64,000 bases of DNA from Dietzia lutea (GCF_003096075.1 NZ_CP015449.1:248001-312000); one strand, 5' to 3'. Positions 1 through 8,563 are shown, counted from the first letter of the stretch. The notes: a model not told the origin generated them from the letters alone. Made by a program: numbers and translations.

Positions 1-1
1 G

Positions 2-358
2 GCCGGTCAGGTCGGTGCCTGGTTCACCGGGCGCAACGAGCTCCCGCACCGGACGTGGGAGACCCGGTCGGTGGTCGTGACCGCCGAGTACGGGCGCGAG
101 TTCGCCTGGGTGGTGGGTGGCAGCTTCGTCCGCTGAGGGTTCACTCTTGCCCCCGCACGGACAGGGACGACGCTCACCGAGTCCTGGGAGTTCCTGCCCG
201 GCGGGATCGCCATGTTCGAGGAGAAGTTCGGCGACCAGGCGCCCGCTCAGATCGCCGAGCGCACGCAGCAGGCCCTCGACGACATCCCGAAGACGCTCGC
301 CGCGATCAAGGAGATCGCCGAGTCGTCCACCGGCGCAGAGGGGTCGGCCCGGCCCTGA
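2..358 (+). pseudogene. SRPBCC-family protein, interrupted by an in-frame TGA; 5' end outside window
   Basis: One frame reads as a coherent protein before and after a TGA at 134-136. The part before ends in WVVGGSFVR. The part after runs to the TGA at 356-358 and includes GTTLTESWEF and an Ala/Glu-rich helix. This resembles the C-terminal half of START/SRPBCC (polyketide cyclase-like) proteins, in which a Trp-Gly pair often follows the strand ending here, so TGA most simply replaces a TGG codon. No frame change is needed. The gene starts upstream of the window. It could be a nonsense pseudogene, a sequencing error, or less likely a readthrough site. The family call rests on the TESWEF strand and C-terminal helix only. 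Confidence 0.6.
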
Positions 359-649
359 CTGGCCACTCCACCCCGAGAGGGACCTCCTCGGGCGGGTTGA
401 CCGTCATCCATCATCGCGCTGGCGATTGTGAGGTGATCGGTTACCCCCTCTTGGCCGAACAGCTCTCAGGCCTCCGGCAACCGCACGTTGGCAGATAGGG
501 TCAGTGGGTACCGGTAGTCCGGCGATCCGGTGTGTTATCCCGCAACATCGTGGACACCGGATCTCGTCTCTTCGATGGCATCCAATCTCATGACTTCGTG
601 CACGCCTACCAGGCATCGCGCGATGCCCCGTCGGAGTTGTTGGACGGTG
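359..649. other. Intergenic stretch, no gene recognised
   Basis: Between the broken SRPBCC gene and the 92-aa frame I see no convincing coding signal in either direction. The short open frames here have unnatural compositions rich in Arg, Pro and Ser. Confidence 0.5.
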
Positions 650-928
650 TCACCGACCGTCCCCAAAGACTTCGGGGACAGCCTCCCTACGCCGAGCGAA
701 CTCGGCTACATGTTCGGCAGTCTTCCGCGCCCACTGTTTGGTCGGGTTGGCCACGTGAATGCCTCGGATGGCGTAGGAGGCGACGTGTCGTCTGCGGATC
801 CGCAGCGCCACCATAGGCAATGGAAAGGAGACGACGACCTCGCCGGTGGTGATGTCGGACAGCAGGAACTCGTCGTCGGTGATGGTGCGGTAGAACTCGC
901 GTCCGCCGAACGTGGTCGGAAGGCGCAT
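650..928 (-). CDS. Hypothetical protein beside the IS remnant
   Basis: A 92-residue frame with a plausible protein composition: a mixed alpha/beta N-terminus (REFYRTITDDEFLLSD), then a basic segment (LRIRRRHVASYAIRG) and a charged helix ending at GDGR. I recognise no family. It lies 57 bases or more from the transposase fragment and points the opposite way, so it may be host sequence cut by the element or an accessory gene carried with it. No clear Shine-Dalgarno precedes the ATG. It may be the truncated N-terminal part of a longer protein, since its stop falls in sequence with no obvious gene beyond it. Confidence 0.35.
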   Translation of the reverse strand: MRLPTTFGGREFYRTITDDEFLLSDITTGEVVVSFPLPMVALRIRRRHVASYAIRGIHVANPTKQWARKTAEHVAEFARRREAVPEVFGDGR

Positions 929-984
929 GGCCTACCCGTGGTAGTAGACCTGCCGGTTCGCTGCGGTTACCTCAACGACCGTTT

Positions 985-1207
985 GGTCCGCGGCCTGCTC
1001 CATAGCCTCGTCGCGCTCGGCGTGCACCGCGAAGGGCTACGGACCTGGGCGCGCAAAGCGCAGTCCGAGGGCCAGGGCGCCTCGTCGGCATCAGCCGATC
1101 GCGACGCGCGCCTGGCGCAGTTGGAGAAGGAGAACCGCGAGCTGCGGCGGGCGAACACGAGCTTGAAGCAGGCGTCGGCGTTCTTCGCTGCGGAGCTGGA
1201 CCGTTAA
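985..1207 (+). pseudogene. IS3 OrfA (transposase HTH subunit), 5'-truncated
   Basis: The frame ends with the recognisable OrfA tail: GVHREGLRTWARKAQ, then a leucine-zipper-like stretch (LAQLEKENRELRRAN) and SAFFAAELDR before TAA at 1205-1207. The HTH recognition region that should precede GVHREGLRTW is mostly gone, so DNA binding is lost. The OrfB remnant begins 5 bases after the stop. The upstream boundary is where similarity fades and is approximate. Confidence 0.75.
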
Positions 1208-1212
1208 CAGCG

Positions 1213-1847
1213 ATGAGGGTCGAGTTCATCGACCGCCGCAAGGACGAGCACGGTGTCCAGCCGATCCGCGACGCACTGTCCGAGACCAGCGCCGCGATCG
1301 CGCCTTCGTCCTACTACGCCGCCAAGCCCTGACCGCAGGGCCTCGCCGGCCACCAGGTCGCCCGCTGCACCGTCGAACGCCTCATGAGAGACGAAGGCCT
1401 CAAAGGGGTCCAGCGAGCCAAGTCACCGCGGACCACACCCCCGAAGGCCGAGACCGAGCGGCCCGCTGACCTGTGGAACGCAAATTCGTCGCCGAGCGCC
1501 CGAACCAGCTGTGGGTCGGGAGACATCACCTACGTCCGCACCTACAGCGGGTGGGTGTACGCGGCGTTCATCATCGACGTCTACTCGCGGATGGTCGTGG
1601 GGTGGCAGCTGTCCAAGAATCTGTACACCGACCTGGCGCTGGACGCGTTGAACATGGCGATCTGGCAGCGCTCCCACGCCGGCGGCCATGGCGGGACATC
1701 GACGATCTCGAGATCGCCGTCGCCGAGTACATCGACTGGTTCATCTACCTCCGCATCCACGGCGAGATCGGCTACGTCCCACCCACCGAATACGAAGCAC
1801 AACACGCGGTGGTCGAACCGTCACCCGAGCTCGTCGACGCCAGGTAA
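1213..1847 (+). pseudogene. IS3 OrfB (DDE integrase), multiply deleted and frameshifted
   Basis: Pieces of the IS3 OrfB integrase can be chained across frames. An ATG at 1213 starts an N-terminal piece that reaches a stop at 1330. VARCTVERLMRDEGLKG follows, then FVAERPNQLWVG in one frame, DITYVRTYSGWVYAAFIIDV in another, and finally DDLEIAVAEYIDWF through GYVPPTEYEAQ to TAA at 1845. The first catalytic Asp (in DITYV) is present. The block carrying the second Asp and the Glu is deleted between the piece ending QRSHAGG and the one starting WRDIDD. At least two frame changes and two deletions are needed. The gene is dead. Confidence 0.75.
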
Positions 1848-1983
1848 CCACCCTCTACACAACCCGGGGCTTGACACCTCGTGTATTTCGTGGCGACGAG
1901 ACCGCCGGTCGCGGGTACGGTCCTGGCCGACGCGACTGCCTGGCTCGAAGAGTCCGGAGCCACCCGCGACCGGATCGTCAGGG

Positions 1984-3042
1984 TCAGCGTTCCGCGGCGG
2001 TGGACGTGTCGGCTTCCTTGAACTCGATCACCGGATCGCGGTGGTTGTGTTCGTAGGGCACGTCTGCGGTCCCTTCGGCCCGGGCGGCCTTGATGTCCGC
2101 GTACTGCTCCAGCGGGGTGCGCGGGTCGCCGTATCGCTCTCGGGCCCACGACGGTGAGTGCGTACGCGGGCTGTCCGCCTTGATGCCGCGGATTGCGGGC
2201 TCGATGTACCGCACCGAACGGGGGCTGATCCGCTCGACCATCGCCATCATCAGCCGCGGGTTGTTGTGCGCGGCCTTGTAGAACATCCGCCACAGGGCGA
2301 TCGACCCGAAGTCCACGGCCCGCGACTGCGTGACGCCCAGGAGGGGACGCATCCACCGCGGGTAGGTGGCGATGATGGACGCCCGCAGGAACGGCCGGCC
2401 CGCCTTCTTGACGAACGCCGGCAAGCGCGGCTCGATGGTCTCGAAGCCGTCGAGAATGTGGTCGACGTTGGAGATGGCCGCCTCCGAGGCCGCCAGCTTG
2501 TCCCGCCAGTCGTCGAAGTACTTCTGCACCTCGCCCCGCGAGCGCGGCACGTCCTCCTGTCGGATCGGCTGGACCTCGGCGGCGATCGCGCACTGCGCCC
2601 AGTACTCCAGCTCCTCGTCGCGGCTAAGTCTGCCCGGCCCGAACAGCTCGTAGACGTACAAGATCGAATGCCAGGCCGTCATGTGGATCCACAGCTGCGA
2701 GTCCGGGTTGTTCGAGTCGTATTCGTTGCCCGTCACCTTGTTGATCCCGTACGCGCGCGAATGCACTTTCATGAGGATGTCCGACATCTTGATAACGGTT
2801 GGAGTGTCCGCGAAGAGCACGGCGGAGAAGTACTCCATCGTGCGGTCGTAACGCAGCGGCGTCCGCTGGATCACCTGACCGGTCTCGTCGACCGCAGCCG
2901 TGAGGTCCGGGTCCAGATGCTCGATCGTCACGGCTCGAGCGAAACCCTGCAGCGCGGAAGCCGGGAACGTCCAGACTTTCCACGCCACCGAGCCCGGGCC
3001 GAAGAGTCCCTCGTCGATGCGGTTCTTCTCGGTGGTTCCCAC
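1984..3042 (-). CDS. MpaB/DUF2236-family oxygenase-like protein
   Basis: A 352-aa protein matching the MpaB/DUF2236 family, which includes the rubber oxygenase Lcp and the mycophenolic-acid enzyme MpaB. Members are mostly alpha-helical and characterised ones bind b-type heme. Visible family blocks are GPGSVAWKVW near the start, the RTMEYFSAVLFADTPTVIKM segment around residues 67-86, LWIHMTAWHSILYVYELFG around 118-136, and a C-terminal tail of the usual length. The start is a GTG preceded closely by a purine-rich GGGGGAG. There is no signal peptide. The substrate is unknown. The gene is monocistronic here and its 3' end abuts IS-scarred DNA, but the gene itself looks intact. Confidence 0.8.
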   Translation of the reverse strand: MGTTEKNRIDEGLFGPGSVAWKVWTFPASALQGFARAVTIEHLDPDLTAAVDETGQVIQRTPLRYDRTMEYFSAVLFADTPTVIKMSDILMKVHSRAYGINKVTGNEYDSNNPDSQLWIHMTAWHSILYVYELFGPGRLSRDEELEYWAQCAIAAEVQPIRQEDVPRSRGEVQKYFDDWRDKLAASEAAISNVDHILDGFETIEPRLPAFVKKAGRPFLRASIIATYPRWMRPLLGVTQSRAVDFGSIALWRMFYKAAHNNPRLMMAMVERISPRSVRYIEPAIRGIKADSPRTHSPSWARERYGDPRTPLEQYADIKAARAEGTADVPYEHNHRDPVIEFKEADTSTAAER

Positions 3043-3957
3043 GTCTCCCCCTTCTGGAAGTGCTCGGCGTGAGTCAGCTCACGCAACGTACGCAGATTAT
3101 TAGACAGAGTCGCCTAGTTTGTAAAGTTACTGATCAGTAGGTTCTGGCGATAGGGCTGCTTCGCTGCCGACCAGCTCCACGCCCTGGTGTTCTGCAACGA
3201 GCGGAGGTCTGCGTGGAGCAGACTTGCAGATCGCCGCACCCATCTGACGGATGTTGGCCTCGACCTGGCGAGCGATTGTCGTCCGGCAGATGCAGCCAGC
3301 GGGGTGTCCTGGGCGGTACGCCGACAGACACGTCGGGTGAGCCCCATGGTGGTGAGGCAGGTGAGGTCCCCGGCCGCTGGCGGTGATCGCAGCGGTGCCC
3401 GATATCCCGCCATAGTCGGTAGCGAGGTGGGCGGAGACACCTCGTGGTAGCCAGAGTCCGAGGAAGCCGTTGTCGTAGGTGGTGCGTGGCCCCGTTGAGC
3501 AGCTTATTCTCGGCGGGGCCGGTGACCTTGACGTGCGCTCGAGCGTTGACCAGTTCGCCTCGGCAGGTGGTGGGCCGTGGAAATGGCAGGGGTGGGTGAC
3601 GGTGATGAACGGCGCCACCGACAGACAGGGAAAACCTGTCGCGCGGCATCGGCAGTCCAAGGCTTCGGGCGCTGCTACTCACGATCAGCTCGGTCGGCTA
3701 CCGGAAGTCAACGACGAGATGGGGGCGATGCCTCGTTATCTGCGGGCGCGGACGGGCAACTGGCCGTGAGCAGCGCGGCGTAGGCGAGAATTGCGGTCGC
3801 GGCTCGTAACCGTGCCCGGCGGGTGGTGGTCATCGGTATCGCAATCTTTTCGATGCCTTGGGCGACCTTGGCCGGGGCCTAAGTCGAGAAGGTGCGAGCA
3901 TCGACAGTGGCAGGGCCGTGCACTTCTGGCAGAGGCGGTCGCAGACATGAACAGCTC
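3043..3957. other. 915-base stretch with no confident gene; possible decayed lipoprotein gene
   Basis: All six frames give proteins of unlikely composition, and GC is lower than in the flanking genes. On the minus strand, 3833-3708 encodes a 42-aa peptide with a convincing signal-peptide N-terminus (MTTTRRARLRAATAIL) and a lipobox-like LLTASC, ending at a stop. Downstream minus-strand frames contain fragments that could belong together (VKVTGPAEN, TYDNGFLGLWLP, GISGTAAIT). That would fit a frameshifted secreted or lipoprotein gene, but I cannot assign a family. Confidence 0.4.
3708..3833 (-). CDS. Short signal-peptide ORF, probable 5' fragment of a decayed lipoprotein gene
   Basis: A 42-codon frame with three arginines near the N-terminus, a hydrophobic core (ATAILAYAALL) and a Cys in a lipobox-like context (LTASC), followed by a short Pro/Ser tail and TGA. 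The layout is that of a lipoprotein signal peptide without its mature domain, so it is probably the front of a broken gene whose remains lie at about 3120-3700 on the same strand. It could also be a short secreted lipopeptide. Confidence 0.3.
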   Translation of the reverse strand: MTTTRRARLRAATAILAYAALLTASCPSAPADNEASPPSRR

Positions 3958-5109
3958 TCAGGCGTCCGGCAGCTCCACGTGCTGGATCGGCCCGTGCAGC
4001 GAGGTGACCAGCAGATCGCCGTCGTCGAACTCCCCGAACCCGTCGGCCACGACCACGGCCGTGGCGCGGGGGATCCCGCCGACCAGCACGCACGAGTCAC
4101 CGGTGCCGCGGTCGAGCCGGAATACCTCGCCGGTGGTCCACGATGTGACATAGAGGGCCTCCGGGGTCACGGCCAGATCGTCGAGCCCGCGGGCGATCTC
4201 GGGTGGGGCGGTCAGCTCCCTCGTCGTCGTCGCCTCCGGACGGTCCAACGGCACCTCGTGCACCACGGTGCGCGTGGTCGACTGGGTGACGTACGCGGTG
4301 TCACCGTCGATCGCGATGCCGTTGGACACGCCGACCGCGGCGCGGCGCGACCACTCGTCGTCGACCTCGCCGGCCGCGGTGACGCGAGTCAGAGCGGGCA
4401 CGTCCAGACTGGTCAGGTACCGGTTCCCGGCGGCGTCCACCGCCAGACCGTTCATCCGGGCGTCCAGACGCGCCTCGATCCGCGCCTCGGGGCGCTCGGC
4501 GGCCGGGTCGAACGTCACCACGTCGGACCGGTCGGCCAGGTACCCGGTGCCGGCGGCGACGTGCATGCGCCCGTCGGGGCCGAGCGCGAGGCCACCGGGC
4601 GCCCGGACGGCCACCGACGCCACCACGCGGCCGTCGGGATCGTAGGCGTCGACGCGGTTCAGGAACGTCTTGGACACCCACAGGCGGCCGTCGCCGTCAA
4701 AGGCGAGGTTCTCGGTCCAGCCCACCACCGGCACGGGAGCGTCGCCGAACGTCGACACCCGCGGCGCGGGACCCGGACAGGGCGCGATCGGCGCGCCGAC
4801 CGAGCCCGGCGCGCTGACCAGACCGGAACCGGCGTCGAGCGCGGCGGCCGAGCCCCCATGGGGACCGACCGACCCCAGCGCGCCCTCGATCGGCACCGCC
4901 GCCGAGCCGACCGACCCGGCCGCGCCCTCGACCGAACCGGGCCCGACCGAGCCCAGCGGCACCGCCACGGCGACCGGGGCGAGCGCGGCGGGGGCGAGCG
5001 CGGCCGGCGCAAGCACCGCGGCGAGCCCGACGGACACCGCGCGCACGGACACCGCGCGCACGGACACCGCGCGCACGGACGCCGCGCGCAGGATCCGCCG
5101 GGCTCTCAT
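3958..5109 (-). CDS. Secreted SMP-30/NHL-like beta-propeller protein
   Basis: A 383-aa exported protein. After a long, unusual signal region (about 45 residues with a SVRAV pentad repeated from 15-bp DNA repeats, then LAPAALAPAAL) comes a Gly/Ser/Val/Pro low-complexity linker. The rest is a propeller of repeated blades: LAFDGDGRLWVSKTFLNRVD, GGLALGPDGRMHVAAGTGYL, MNGLAVDAAGNRYLTSLD, NGIAIDGDTAYVTQS and a final DDLAVTPEALYVTSW blade. This matches the SMP-30/gluconolactonase/LRE-like superfamily. No enzymatic activity can be read off; it may be a lactonase or a binding protein. The start ATG lies 2 bases after the stop of the upstream acyl-CoA ligase, so the two are cotranscribed and probably translationally coupled. 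Confidence 0.75.
   Translation of the reverse strand: MRARRILRAASVRAVSVRAVSVRAVSVGLAAVLAPAALAPAALAPVAVAVPLGSVGPGSVEGAAGSVGSAAVPIEGALGSVGPHGGSAAALDAGSGLVSAPGSVGAPIAPCPGPAPRVSTFGDAPVPVVGWTENLAFDGDGRLWVSKTFLNRVDAYDPDGRVVASVAVRAPGGLALGPDGRMHVAAGTGYLADRSDVVTFDPAAERPEARIEARLDARMNGLAVDAAGNRYLTSLDVPALTRVTAAGEVDDEWSRRAAVGVSNGIAIDGDTAYVTQSTTRTVVHEVPLDRPEATTTRELTAPPEIARGLDDLAVTPEALYVTSWTTGEVFRLDRGTGDSCVLVGGIPRATAVVVADGFGEFDDGDLLVTSLHGPIQHVELPDA
5031..5090. repeat. Four tandem 15-bp repeats inside a signal-peptide coding region
   Basis: The unit CGGACACCGCGCGCA occurs at 5031, 5046, 5061 and, with one change, 5076. On the minus strand it encodes a repeated SVRAV. A 15-bp period keeps frame, so copy-number change by slippage would lengthen or shorten the signal region by five residues at a time. 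Confidence 0.9.
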
Positions 5110-5111
5110 CG

Positions 5112-6839
5112 TCAGACCCCGGCCGGCCGGCGCCCGTGGAGCGTGTACTCGGCCAGCAGCGCCTCGCGGTCGGCGTCGGTGAGGGGCCGGTACACGTCGT
5201 CCGACTTGTCGGCGCCGCCGCGCAGGTAGACCTCGCCCGGCTCGATCCACGACTCGCGTCGCAGGCTGGGCTTGGAGATCTTGCGAGTGGCGGTGACGGG
5301 CATCTCCTGCATGATACGAACGAACCGCGGCGCCCACTTGGTGCCCATGTCGGGCTGGGTGCGGCAGAACTCGGTGAACGCGTCGGCGTCGAACTCCACG
5401 CCGGGCTCCAGCTGGATGGCGGCCATGACCTGGTCGCCGGTGCGCGGGTCGGGGACGGGGTAGACCGCCACGACGAGCACGCCGGGGAAGCGGTCGAGAA
5501 TCCGCTCGACGGGGCCCGCGGAGAAGTTCTCGCTGTCCACGCGAATCTTGTCGCCGGAGCGGCCGGCGAAGTAGAAGTAGCCGTCGGCGTCACGATAGCC
5601 CAGGTCGCCGGAGTGGTAGACCTCGCCGATGTTGCGCTCGGCGGTGGCCTCCGGGTTGCGGTAGTAGCCCTCGAACAGCTTGGCGCCGGTGAGGTTGCAG
5701 ATCTCGCCGATCGCCTCGCCCGCGTTGGTCAGGCCGCCCTCCTCGTCGAACTCGGCGATCGGGCACTCGTTGCCCTCCTCGTCGAGGATCGCGACGTCCA
5801 TGTAGGCGCCGGCCACGCCGAGCGCGCCGGGCGGGGTGTCCTCGGTGTGGCTGATGACCACGCCGCCCTCGCTCGAGCCGTACGACTCGAGCGGGGTCAC
5901 GCCGAAGCGGCGCTCGAACTCCACGCGGTCGTGGACGGAGGCCTCGGTACCGAAGACGACCCGCAGGCGCGTCTGCTTCTCCTCGGGGACCTCGGGCTGG
6001 GCGAGGATGTAGGACAGGGACCGGCCGACGTAGTTGAAGTACGTCGCGTCGTACTTCAGCACGTCGGGCAGGAAGCCGGAGGCCGAGAACTTTCGGCGCA
6101 TCGCGAACGTGCAGCCCACGTACGCGGCGGGCGCGAAGGCGGCGAACAGGGCGTTGCCGTGGAACAGGGGCATCGCGCTGTAGGCCACGTCGTCGCGGAC
6201 GAGGCCGCGGTAGTTGATCGTGCCGAGCATCGCCATGCGGCCTGTCGAGCACATGACGGCCTTGGGCGCGCCCGTGGAGCCCGAGGTGAACAGCAGCGCT
6301 AGCAGGGTGTGGGGGTCGCGCGCGTCCTCCGGGTGCAGGCGGGGCTCGGCGCCGGCGTGGTCGGCGAGCAGGCCGCGCCACTGCTCGGAGTCGATGTCGA
6401 ACGAGGCGACGGCGCCCGTGTCGAGGCCGTCGAGCAGCGCGCTGCCGTCGGCGTCGGTGAGGATCACGTCGCAGTCCACGCCGCGGATGTCGGAGGCGAG
6501 CTCGGCGCCGCGACGGGTCGGGTTGATGCCGATGATCGTGACGCCCGCGAGCGCCGCACCGCACAGAGTGAACAGATACTCCGGCACGTTCTCCAGGAGG
6601 ATGCCCACGTGCAGGCGCTTGTAGGGGTCCGGACGCTCGGCGTAGGAGGACGAGTACTCGTCGGACCAGCCGCGCAGGATCTTCGCGCGGACGGCGGCCT
6701 CGGCCACGAACTCCCGCCACGTCCACGACGAGTCGTCGAACAGCAGTCCCGGGTGATCGTCGGTCGACCGCTCCAGCAGGATGTCGCCGAACGTCTCGTG
6801 CTGCATGGCGTGGCCGGGATTGAAATCTGTTCTACTCAT
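5112..6839 (-). CDS. Acyl-CoA synthetase, FadD17-like
   Basis: A 575-aa ANL-superfamily ligase. It activates a carboxylic acid, probably a fatty or steroid-derived acid, to its CoA thioester through an acyl-adenylate. Visible motifs are the P-loop LLFTSGSTGAPKAVM, the GATP-type SYGSSEGGVV, YHSGDLGYRD, and a C-terminal TATRKISKPSLR carrying the catalytic lysine. The closest resemblance is to mycobacterial FadD17. The chosen start, MSRTDFNPGH at 6839, begins where family similarity begins; the frame stays open 25 codons further upstream, and MQHETFGD at 6806 is an alternative. No strong Shine-Dalgarno is seen for any. It is cotranscribed with the secreted propeller protein downstream. A second FadD17-like gene lies at 30169. 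Confidence 0.85.
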   Translation of the reverse strand: MSRTDFNPGHAMQHETFGDILLERSTDDHPGLLFDDSSWTWREFVAEAAVRAKILRGWSDEYSSSYAERPDPYKRLHVGILLENVPEYLFTLCGAALAGVTIIGINPTRRGAELASDIRGVDCDVILTDADGSALLDGLDTGAVASFDIDSEQWRGLLADHAGAEPRLHPEDARDPHTLLALLFTSGSTGAPKAVMCSTGRMAMLGTINYRGLVRDDVAYSAMPLFHGNALFAAFAPAAYVGCTFAMRRKFSASGFLPDVLKYDATYFNYVGRSLSYILAQPEVPEEKQTRLRVVFGTEASVHDRVEFERRFGVTPLESYGSSEGGVVISHTEDTPPGALGVAGAYMDVAILDEEGNECPIAEFDEEGGLTNAGEAIGEICNLTGAKLFEGYYRNPEATAERNIGEVYHSGDLGYRDADGYFYFAGRSGDKIRVDSENFSAGPVERILDRFPGVLVVAVYPVPDPRTGDQVMAAIQLEPGVEFDADAFTEFCRTQPDMGTKWAPRFVRIMQEMPVTATRKISKPSLRRESWIEPGEVYLRGGADKSDDVYRPLTDADREALLAEYTLHGRRPAGV

Positions 6840-7024
6840 GAGATCGCACAATAGGCGATGGAAACCCGTTCCACCCCGGAAACGGGCGGCAACGTTGACA
6901 CGTGTCAGCAGCACTATTCCGGCCTACCGGCCTGCCGCCGTCTGGTCGCTGTCGCGGAGCCCGATCGGGTAGGAACGAGGCGTGGCGCGCCGCGCGGGCG
7001 CGCCGGGATTGTGGGGGGCGTGGG

Positions 7025-7879
7025 ATGGTCGCGGAACCGGGCGGCAACCGCAGCGCGGCACCGGGTGTCGGGGTGGATGTCGACGACGACGAGGTCGGCC
7101 TCGACCGGGGCGGGTTCGTGGTCGGGGAGATCCGGCTGGGCAGCGTGCACAACTTCCGGGACGTGGCCGGCCCCGGGTACGCGCTCCGGCCCTCCGGCTC
7201 GATGACCCGCGGTGTCGTCTACCGGTCCACCGCGCTGTCCGTGGGCGATGAGGACCTCGGGGTCCTCGAGCGACTCGGCGTGACCGCGGTGGTCGATCTG
7301 CGCACCGGGGCGGAGATCGACAGGCAGCCCGACGTGATCCCCGCCGGTGCGGAGTACGTGCCGATCGACGTGTTGGGCGGGCACACGTCCGCGGCGATCC
7401 TCACCACGACCGGCCTGGTCGGGGTCGAGGAGGCCCGCCGCGAGATGGCCGAGACCTATGAGCGGTTCGTCCTGGGCGACCACGAGCGCGGGGCGTTCGG
7501 TCGCGCCGTCCACGCGCTGGCGGTGTCCTCGGGGCCGGCGATCGTGCACTGCACGGCCGGCAAGGACCGCACCGGCTGGGTGTCGGCCCTGCTGCAGCTA
7601 CTGGTGGGGGTGCGTGAGGAGGATGTCGTCGCCGACTACCTGCTCACCCGCGAGATGTCCGCCGACTTCGTCTCGGCGATCCGGGCCTACGTGCAGTCCG
7701 AGATGCCGGAGCAGCTCGAGGCGGTCGAGGTCCTCATCGGCGTGGAGGAGGCCAACCTGCGCCGCTCGCTGGACGCCCTGGACCGCGAGTTCGGTGACGC
7801 CAGGCGCTATCTGGTGGAGGGCGCGGGCGTGGACGTCGAGGTCGTCGACGAGCTGACGGCCCGGCTCCGGTCCCGCTGA
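7025..7879 (+). CDS. PtpB-like tyrosine/dual-specificity protein phosphatase
   Basis: A 284-aa cytosolic phosphatase of the MptpB/Y_phosphatase3 group. The signature P-loop HCTAGKDRTGW places the nucleophilic Cys near residue 176 and the phosphate-binding Arg near 182. The family N-terminus is recognisable as NFRDVAGPG, followed by YRSTALS and VVDLRTGAEID. The lysine after Gly in the P-loop (AGKDR) is typical of the lipid/protein phosphatases in this group. ATG 7025 is chosen because a G-rich GGGGGGCGTGGG precedes it and similarity begins soon after; the frame is open further upstream. It is transcribed divergently from the FadD-like gene and its substrates are unknown. Confidence 0.88.
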   Translation: MVAEPGGNRSAAPGVGVDVDDDEVGLDRGGFVVGEIRLGSVHNFRDVAGPGYALRPSGSMTRGVVYRSTALSVGDEDLGVLERLGVTAVVDLRTGAEIDRQPDVIPAGAEYVPIDVLGGHTSAAILTTTGLVGVEEARREMAETYERFVLGDHERGAFGRAVHALAVSSGPAIVHCTAGKDRTGWVSALLQLLVGVREEDVVADYLLTREMSADFVSAIRAYVQSEMPEQLEAVEVLIGVEEANLRRSLDALDREFGDARRYLVEGAGVDVEVVDELTARLRSR

Positions 7880-7882
7880 GGC

Positions 7883-8422
7883 TCAGGTCAGGATGAGCAG
7901 TGCGCCGAGGACGCCGCCGAAGCCGACGGACTGCAGCACCACGGCGACGGTGCGTCCCACCTCCGTACGGGCGCCGGCGTGGACACGCGGCCCGGCCAGG
8001 GTGACGGCGAAGATCATCACCACGGCGGCGACGCCGGCCAGCGTGTCCGCCAGCCGCTCGGCCACCCCGTAGACGGCCGCGAGGCCCAGGAACCCGCCGA
8101 CGAGCGCGGCGGCGATGGTCGTCAGCGGCGCGGGGAACACCGTGGCATGGCCGCTCCCGTTAGCGCTGTCGCCGGCACTGCCGCTCTCGTCGCCGGCGCC
8201 GGCTACGCTGGAACTGGCGCCGGCGAGCTCGTCGTCCGGGCGCGCGAGCTCCGCCCGGCGCTCGTCCGGTGATGCCTCGCGGTCCCGGATCATCAGACGT
8301 TCGCTCATGTCCTCGACCGTACGCACCGGCGACCGCAGCGAGCTGCCGTCCTCGCGTGTGACCGCCAGGCGACCCCATCGCTGCTGGTACGGGGCGTTTC
8401 CGCGCGCGGAGAGGTCTGTCAC
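7883..8422 (-). CDS. Hypothetical membrane protein with three C-terminal helices
   Basis: A 179-aa protein of no recognised family. Residues 1-90 are polar, with several Arg/Glu-rich segments (RDREASPDERRAELARPDDE) and an Ala/Gly/Ser linker. Residues 95-179 form three predicted membrane segments (TTIAAALVGGFLGLAAVYGV, LAGVAAVVMIFAVTLAG, VAVVLQSVGFGGVLGALLIL). The N-terminal part would be cytosolic. I chose GTG at 8422 because GGGAG lies 10 bases upstream and the sequence after it reads as protein; MSERLMIRD at 8308 is a valid alternative that gives 141 aa. It converges with the phosphatase gene with only 3 bases between stops. Confidence 0.6.
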   Translation of the reverse strand: MTDLSARGNAPYQQRWGRLAVTREDGSSLRSPVRTVEDMSERLMIRDREASPDERRAELARPDDELAGASSSVAGAGDESGSAGDSANGSGHATVFPAPLTTIAAALVGGFLGLAAVYGVAERLADTLAGVAAVVMIFAVTLAGPRVHAGARTEVGRTVAVVLQSVGFGGVLGALLILT

Positions 8423-8563
8423 ATCGGTGTCACTCCCGCCTCTCTGGCCCCGCTGGGCGCCGCCTGTCTCCGACCCACCACCGGCGTGAGGCTGGGCGTA
8501 GGATGCCCGGGGATCCGATGGGGCTCGGGTCCGGATCGTGTGTGACTGCCTGGGGGGGTTGAC

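Larger units (their letters stand above)
985..1885 (+). mobile_element. Degenerate IS3-family insertion sequence
   Basis: This holds the tail of an OrfA helix-turn-helix protein followed by several out-of-frame pieces of an OrfB DDE integrase. Both are typical of IS3-family elements, where OrfB is normally made by -1 frameshifting from OrfA. The left part of OrfA, part of the OrfB N-terminus and the central catalytic region are missing. I found no convincing pair of terminal inverted repeats; the sequence just after the last coding piece (about 1848-1885) may hold the right end. The element cannot make an active transposase. Confidence 0.75.

Noticed and set aside
55-498. 147-codon plus-strand frame covering the SRPBCC remnant
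   Set aside because: It is the wrong phase of the broken gene; its composition is dominated by Arg and Gly.
1881-2021. 46-codon frame (starts VYFVATRPPVAGTVLADATA) between the IS remnant and MpaB gene
   Set aside because: It reads somewhat like protein and may be a cut gene end, but it overlaps the 3' end of the MpaB gene and matches no family I can name.
3127-3682. Two long minus-strand frames of 177 and 182 codons
   Set aside because: They overlap each other in different phases and have compositions rich in Pro, Arg, His and Ser without domain features. Not intact genes.
5031-5090. CRISPR-like array
   Set aside because: The repeats are contiguous, 15 bp long and have no spacers. They are coding tandem repeats. 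No CRISPR array is seen in the window.
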